From the NCBI GenBank assembly GCA_964034945.1, contig OZ035960.1, positions 72,989,445 to 73,053,444 on the forward strand: DNA of 64,000 bases, given 5' to 3'. A model generated the notes under the pieces. That model was not told the DNA's origin and made no database searches. It saw only the letters and a list, made by a program, of their open reading frames with translations. Origin of the DNA: Chrysopilus asiliformis. Lineage: Eukaryota; Arthropoda; Insecta; Diptera; Rhagionidae. The first letter of the stretch is position 1. The number at the start of each line of letters is the position of its first letter. The position numbers and the translations under genes were made by a program. Positions 58,563-64,000 of the stretch are shown here, one piece after another.

Positions 58563-59525
58563 TGTTCCGTACCGCCGGAAGATCTTAACCTAAAATTAAA
58601 CAAAATAGAAAAAATTAATAAAACATCAAACATCCGAAGATAAAACAAACTTACCAAATTAAAGGATCAGTAATCCACGCACACCTGAGAGAATTAAAGG
58701 AAATTATAAATGAAATAACGTAAAATTGTTACCTTTAAAATCCGCGATCAACATCGTTTTATCACATTATAAACAAACATCAAATGTCAAAATCAAACCC
58801 TGCCAACCAAAAACGAACATTTGTGAGGTTTGATCCATGTCAGAATGTTCGAGAAAACAAACGACTTCCGCTAGAGTGCCTATAAAAACAGAGCAAGACA
58901 CTTAGCGAGACCAGAATTCATCCAGACGTGGACGAGTTCACAACTACCAGCCTTGACTGGTCAACCGCTGTTATTGCAGCCAATCTACCAGCTTTGTCTG
59001 GTCAACCCACCAGCTTTGTCTGGTCAATCCACCAGCTTTGTCTGGTCAATCCACCAGTTTTATCTGGTCAATCCACCAGCCGTGTCTGGTCAACCTACCA
59101 GTTTTGCCTGGTCAATCGCTGTTTTCGCAGCCAACCAACCAGCCGTGTCTGGTCAACCCACCAGCTTTGCCTGGTCAATCGCTGTTTTCGCAGCCAACCA
59201 ACCAGCTTTGTCTGGTCAACCTACCAGCCTTGTCTGGTCAAACAATTTACAATAAACGCAGCATCATCAAACTAGAGAGCATCACTACGCGTGGAATCAT
59301 CATCACATTGTAACCACATTGGAATGAATTAGATTGAATTATCAGAATTGAAATTTATTTATAAACAGCTTAGTTTAAAGCACATTCACGACTTTCAGAA
59401 TTGATTTGATTATAGATTTATATTATAAATTAAAAATATAAAGTTAATATATTATTTAGTTAAACTTGCTAGTTTTTTATTTGTTTTCTATTCGATTATC
59501 AGTTTACCACACCCGTGCGTAAACA
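58563..59525 (+). repeat. 3' LTR of BEL element
   Basis: 963 bp, nearly identical to the 5' LTR. Confidence 0.9.
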
Positions 59526-59895
59526 ATGTGTTAATATTTATCTTGGTGCAATTGCCTTTCACATTTTTATTTTTAGAACTTCAGGAAACTATGGAGACAC
59601 CGAAAATAGCATACAACTTCAGGACGTTTCGACAGACAGTTTCGACTGCAGTATCTCTGCCAGATCCTCATCTAAGTCGCCTTCGTCAAAGAAAGAATAT
59701 TTTGAAGATGCTCTATTAAAAGCCATCACGGAAACAAATGAAACAGATTCACTGACCCAATGGCTTCTTAGCCTGAAAGAAGATTTGGAGTCGCTTCCAA
59801 AACAGAACCTTCGATCTGTAAAAATCGAAATTATGAAAGTAATAAATAACGCTCTGTGCGAACTATAATATATTTTTTATTTAAAAACACAAAAT

Positions 59896-61152
59896 TCAGG
59901 TGTAATTGATTCCTTTTGGGTTTAGAGCAAACCAGTCCACAAATTTTTCTCTAATTTCGGATGGATGTTGATTTCTGATATTTGTAATGATATCTTGATT
60001 AATATTTTGATTTTCAGAATCAATGTGTATTGTTGCAGAAAAGTCACGACGTTTTATTTTTATAAAATTATGTAATGTGCAACAAGCTTTAACCATATTT
60101 GTTGCATTATCTGGCTGTAACAGAATTTTTGTTAACAATAATCTCCAAGTGTGTGCTAGGATCCCAAATGAGCTCTCTACTGTTCGACGAGCACGACTCA
60201 ACCTAGTGTTATACTCGATTTGTCTCTCAGTTAAATTACACCCTGGATATGGTCTCATTATATTATGTTTTAAAGGAAATGCTTCGTCACCTATAAGCAC
60301 GTAAGGAACTTTTTCTGTTGTATTTGGCAAAGCTCGTTCCTTAGGCAAATCCAAATTAACATCATCGTTGAGCCACATTTTTCCAAAAACTGAATGAGAG
60401 AACACAGTTGAATCCGCACTCGATCCATATGCGCCGACGTCTATCATTAAAAACCTATAATCGGCATCAGCTATTGCCATTAAATTGATTGAAAAAGTCT
60501 TTTTATAGTTGAAGTACGTTGAGCCAGACTTCAAAGGACAAAATAATGTTATGTGTTTTCCGTCGACGGACCCCACGCAATTGGGGAAATTCCACCGATC
60601 CAAAAATCTTTTAGCTATTTCTAGCCAATCATGTTTGCATATACGAGGCAAAAAAACAGGCATTAAATATTTCGTAATCGCTCCTATAGTTTCATAAAAA
60701 CATTTTCGGCCTGTAGAATCCCCTATCATATAATTAAGCGATAATTGTCGTAAACATAAACCTGATGAAAGATACCTGAAACATAGAATTAGTTTCATCA
60801 AAAAACATTCAACCTTTAGAAATTTTTAAAAATACCGCAAAGTATATAAAAGCTTTTCTTTTGCACTGATGGACTTCCTATAATTTGTCCCTGGACCAGT
60901 TATATGTTTATCAAGAAGATTCAATAATTCGTTGAATTCATTGACGTGAAGGCGGGTATATAGGTAGCATTTTTCAGGAAATCTTTCCAATTTTTTACAA
61001 ACCCTAACATATTCCCCATCCCTGTCTTTATTTAAAAACGGATGTCGCCAATATTTTCTTTTAAGTGCTTTTCTTCTGTATATTATACTAGCAGACCCTA
61101 CGAATGCCAGCTTAAAGTTTTTTGTATAAATTTTAGAATGCAAAAAAACCAT
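59896..61152 (-). CDS. Harbinger transposase (HARBI1-like), apparently intact
   Basis: Two exons, 61152-60836 and 60775-59896, with a 60-bp GT/AG intron. The join restores LLYTLRYLSSGLCLRQL and gives about 398 residues. The N-terminal helical region (RLHVNEFNELLNLL) is followed by the DDE_Tnp_4 nuclease: WNFPNCVGSVDGKHI (first Asp), DVGAYGSSADSTVF (second Asp), YVLIGDEAFPLKHNIMRPYP, and SRARRTVESSFGIL (catalytic Glu). The family cuts the TIRs and integrates at 3-bp TWA sites, matching the TAA found here, and acts in the nucleus with a Myb/MADF partner. It converges on the MADF gene with a 27-bp gap containing an A/T-rich polyadenylation-like stretch. The start is the only ATG giving the full N-terminal region. 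An R1 array begins ~35 bp upstream and may have displaced the promoter. Confidence 0.88.
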
Positions 61153-61187
61153 AAATAATTTAAAAACTTTTGGGAAAAAATATTATT

Positions 61188-63640
61188 CTTACAGGACCTT
61201 GCGTTTCGAATTTTGAAATTTCAACAACAGATTCGTGATAAGCAACCATGAAAACCTCCTAAAGCCAGTTTTTGCGAGAAAAATTGGAAAAAGGATATTT
61301 GCGTTATCCTTACAGGACCTTCCGTTTAGACTTTTTAAAAACTATTACCGGATGCGTGATCAGCGACCCCGAAAATCCCATAATGCCAATTTTTCCGGGG
61401 AAATTTTGGAAAAAGAATATTTTCGTTATCCTGACAGGACCTTCCGTTTCGATTTTTAAAAATCCCACTGCAGAGCTGTGATCAGCGAGCTCAGAAACCC
61501 CCTAATGCAATATTTCCTGGAACAAATGGGAAAAAGATACTTCCGTTACCCTTACAGGACCTTCCGTTTCGAGTTTTGAAAATCTAACACCGGATCCGTC
61601 ATCAGCGAACCCAAAAACCCCATAATGCAATTTTTTTCTCGGATAAAATGAGAAGGATACTTCGTTATCCTTACAGGTCTTTCCGTTTCGAACTTTGAAA
61701 TTCCAACACCGGATTCGTGATCAGCGACCCCAAGAACCCCATAATGGCAATTTTTCCGGGGAAAAATATGGAAAAAGGATATTTGCGTTATCCTTATAGG
61801 ACCTTCCGTTTAGAATTTTGAAAATCTAATACCGGATTCGTGATCAGCGCCCCAAAAACCCCCTTATACCGATTTTTCCGAGGAAGAACGGGAAAAAGGA
61901 TATTTATCCTTACAGGACCCTCCGTTTCGAATTTTGAAATTCCAACACCGGATTCGTGATTAGCGACCCCAAAAACCCCATAATGGCAATTTTTCCGGAG
62001 AAAAATGGGAAAAAGGATATTTGCGTTATATTTACAGGACCTTCCGTTTCGAATTTTGAAAATATAATACCGGATTCGTGATCAGCGCCCACAAAAACCC
62101 CCTTATACAGATTTTTCCGAGGAAGAACGGGAAACAGGATATTTATCCTTACAGGACTTTTCGTTTCGAATTTTGAAAATCTAATATCGGATTCGTGATC
62201 AGCGCGCCAAAAACCCCCTTATACGGATTTTCCGAGGAAAAACGGGAAAAAGGATATTTATCCTTACAGGACCTTTCGTTTCGAATTTTGAAAATCTAAT
62301 ATCGGATTCGTGATCAGCGACCCCAAAAACCCCATAATGCAAATTTTTCCGGGGAGAAATGGGAAAAAGGATATTTTCATTATCCTTACAGGACCTTCCG
62401 TTTCGAATTTTGAAAATCTAATACCGGATTCGTTATCAGCGACCCCAAAAACCCTATAATGTAAATTTTTCCGGGGAGAAATGGGAAAAAGGATATTTTC
62501 ATTATCCTTACAGGACCTTCCGTTTAGAATTTTGAAAATCTAACACCGGATTCGCGGTCAGCGACCCCGGAAACCTTATGCCGATTTTTCCCAGGAAAAA
62601 CGGGAAAAAGGATATTTGCGTTATCCTTACAGGACCTTCCGTTTAGAATTTTGAAAATCTAATACCGGATTCGTGATCAGCGCCCCAAAAACCCCCTTAT
62701 ACCGATTTTTCCGAGGAAGAACGGGAAAAAGGATATTTATCCTTACAGGACCCTCCGTTTCGAATTTTGAAATTCCAACACCGGATTCGTGATTAGCGAC
62801 CCCAAAAACCCCATAATGGCAATTTTTCCGGAGAAAAATGGGAAAAAGGATATTTGCGTTATATTTACAGGACCTTCCGTTTCGAATTTTGAAAATATAA
62901 TACCGGATTCGTGATCAGCGCCCACAAAAACCCCCTTATACAGATTTTTCCGAGGAAGAACGGGAAACAGGATATTTATCCTTACAGGACTTTTCGTTTC
63001 GAATTTTGAAAATCTAATATCGGATTCGTGATCAGCGCGCCAAAAACCCCCTTATACCGATTTTCCGAGGAAAAACGGGAAACAGGATATTTATCCTTAC
63101 AGGACTTTTCGTTTCGAATTTTGAAAATCTAATATCGGATTCGTGATCAGCGCGCCAAAAACCCCCTTATACCGATTTTCCGAGGAAAAACGGGAAAAAG
63201 GATATTTATCCTTACAGGACCTTTCGTTTCGAATTTTGAAAATCTAATATCGGATTCGTGATCAGCGACCCCAAAAAACCCATAATGCAAATTTTTCCGG
63301 GGAGAAATGGGAAAAAGGATATTTTCATTATCCTTACAGGACCTTCCGTTTCGAATTTTGAAAATCTAATACCGGATTCGTGATCAGCGACCCCAAAAAC
63401 CCCATAATGGCAATTTTTCCGGAGAAAAATGAGAAAAAGGATATTTGCGTTATCCTTACAGGACCTTCCGTTTTGAATTTTCAAAATCTACATAGCTAAA
63501 AACCTGCTCCTGGCAACACACATCATTTTGCAAAAAACCGCGTCAAAATCGGTCCAGTAGTTTTTGCGTTTTGTAATCTCAAACCAACCAACAAACCAAC
63601 AAACCAACAAACCAACAAACTTCCATTTTTATATATATAG
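61188..63640 (-). repeat. R1 family copy, ~19-unit tandem array
   Basis: About 2.3 kb of ~120-bp units in reverse orientation, followed by the R1 head (63491-63640) with an 'aaccaacaaacc' microsatellite. A block at 61801-62221 recurs essentially unchanged at 62634-63054, an offset of 833 bp or about 7 units. Confidence 0.9.
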
Positions 63641-63870
63641 ATAAATATAAAATAAAACTCTTTTGCGTTTTGTCCACATCTTTGGTAATTTGACATTACT
63701 TTGACGTTTCTACGATATTGCCGCATTGGGTGTGCTACGTTATGCGAATTTCGCAATGCGGTGCGAATTCGCATTCGGTGTGCCAAGTGCCTAACTGTTC
63801 GAATTTTGATACGAATATCACCATACGGGTCTCAATGATTGCCAGATTGGCAATTATAGCTTTTGTTATG

Positions 63871-64000
63871 TTTAATGATTATTTCCAATTTTTAATGATT
63901 TTTTCCAATTTTGAATTGAAAATGATTATTTCCAATTTGAAAATGATTATTTCCAATTTGAAAATGATTATTTCCAATTTGACATTGCTTATTTCCAATT
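63871..64000 (-). repeat. Minisatellite 'aatgattatttccaatttga', inverted copy
   Basis: Reverse complement of the repeat at 51838-52050, running off the window end. Confidence 0.85.

Larger units (their letters stand above)
55794..59525 (+). mobile_element. BEL/Pao LTR retrotransposon, gag-only
   Basis: 966-bp and 963-bp LTRs (TG...CA), 5-bp duplication ATGTG (55789-55793, 59526-59530), a primer-binding-like site after the 5' LTR and a polypurine tract before the 3' LTR. The internal region (~1.8 kb) has gag but no protease, reverse transcriptase, RNase H or integrase. Confidence 0.92.
55357..59868 (+). pseudogene. Harbinger accessory protein, MADF/BESS type, one frameshift
   Basis: Four exons with GT/AG borders: 55357-55377 (MSFRENM), 55431-55572, 55625-55785, 59577-59868. 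The MADF domain reads IVEVERCPWLWDKADPGYKN, then RSWKEISNIL, and across the next intron KKRWRNLRDTFKKC, SGSGAP and KKWAYVEILMFLKP. The last exon ends with a BESS-like helix (LTQWLLSLKEDLESLPKQNL). In Harbinger elements such Myb/MADF proteins bind the ends and bring in the transposase. The A8 run at 55635-55642 puts the preceding and following MADF halves out of frame by one base; one A fewer would make the frame continuous. The last intron is normally ~54 bp but holds the 3.7-kb BEL element. Confidence 0.8.
55110..63791. mobile_element. Harbinger (PIF) transposon, two genes, with nested BEL and R1
   Basis: 43-bp TIRs (start GGCACTCGGCACACCGAATG, two mismatches) and TAA at 55107-55109 and 63792-63794. 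It carries convergent MADF/BESS and transposase genes. Its total span of 8682 bp falls to about 2.5 kb when the BEL element (~3.7 kb) and the R1 array (~2.5 kb) are removed. Confidence 0.92.
54641..63872 (+). mobile_element. TACCC element split by Harbinger
   Basis: The left part 54641-55109 and right part 63792-63872 join as 'ttggtataa' plus 'ctgttcgaattttgatac', exactly as in the intact copy at 12027-12562. Confidence 0.9.

Overview
This is a repeat-dominated, AT-rich eukaryotic window, almost certainly from an insect or close arthropod. Supporting signs are spliced genes with GT/AG introns, BEL/Pao, Harbinger (PIF), P-element, mariner, Tc1, Helitron, LINE and piggyBac-type remnants, and a LINE tail made of the insect telomere motif TTAGG. 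I found no convincing host gene, rRNA, CRISPR array or prokaryotic signal. Nearly every coding signal belongs to a mobile element. Family names come from recognising motifs by eye, not from a search.

Layout. 1-1684: a hAT-like end, then a foldback element with ~600-bp arms around a gene fragment. 2.0-9.8 kb: microsatellites, a tandem-repeat family here called R1 (~122-bp units, 'ctgtaaggataa'), palindromic units and piggyBac-like MITEs (short elements with TTAA target duplications). 10.2-10.5 kb: a near-perfect palindromic MITE. 12-20.3 kb: several copies of a high-copy element here called TACCC (ends 'tatacccgtatgg' and 'gcttttgttatgttt'), plus a spliced but broken P-element/THAP transposase gene on the minus strand (14.2-17.9 kb). 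20.5-31 kb: tRNA-like sequences, a retrocopy, a Helitron helicase exon, a Tc1 remnant, several MITEs with inverted repeats and a truncated Harbinger-like element. 31-34 kb: a TACCC cluster and a long inverted repeat.

35.0-38.06 kb: about 2.5 kb of a perfect-looking 12-bp tandem repeat, with a PIF-like MITE at its right end. 38-45 kb: Helitron-like elements (here R2) with internal ~120-bp repeats. These flank an env-like fragment and a non-LTR retrotransposon, and a DD41D mariner is inserted in that retrotransposon. 46.6-47.4 kb: a LINE RNase H fragment with a 13-bp target duplication. 48-54 kb: more R2 and TACCC copies, a 21-bp minisatellite and a large foldback.

The best-resolved structure is at 54.6-63.9 kb. 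An ~8.7-kb two-gene Harbinger element (43-bp TIRs, TAA target duplication) sits inside a TACCC copy. It carries an apparently intact HARBI1-type transposase (minus) and a convergent MADF/BESS accessory gene (plus) with one frameshift. A gag-only BEL element with nearly identical LTRs (ATGTG duplication) has landed in the last intron of the accessory gene, and an R1 tandem array has landed behind the transposase. The order of insertion can be read directly: TACCC element, then Harbinger, then BEL and R1.
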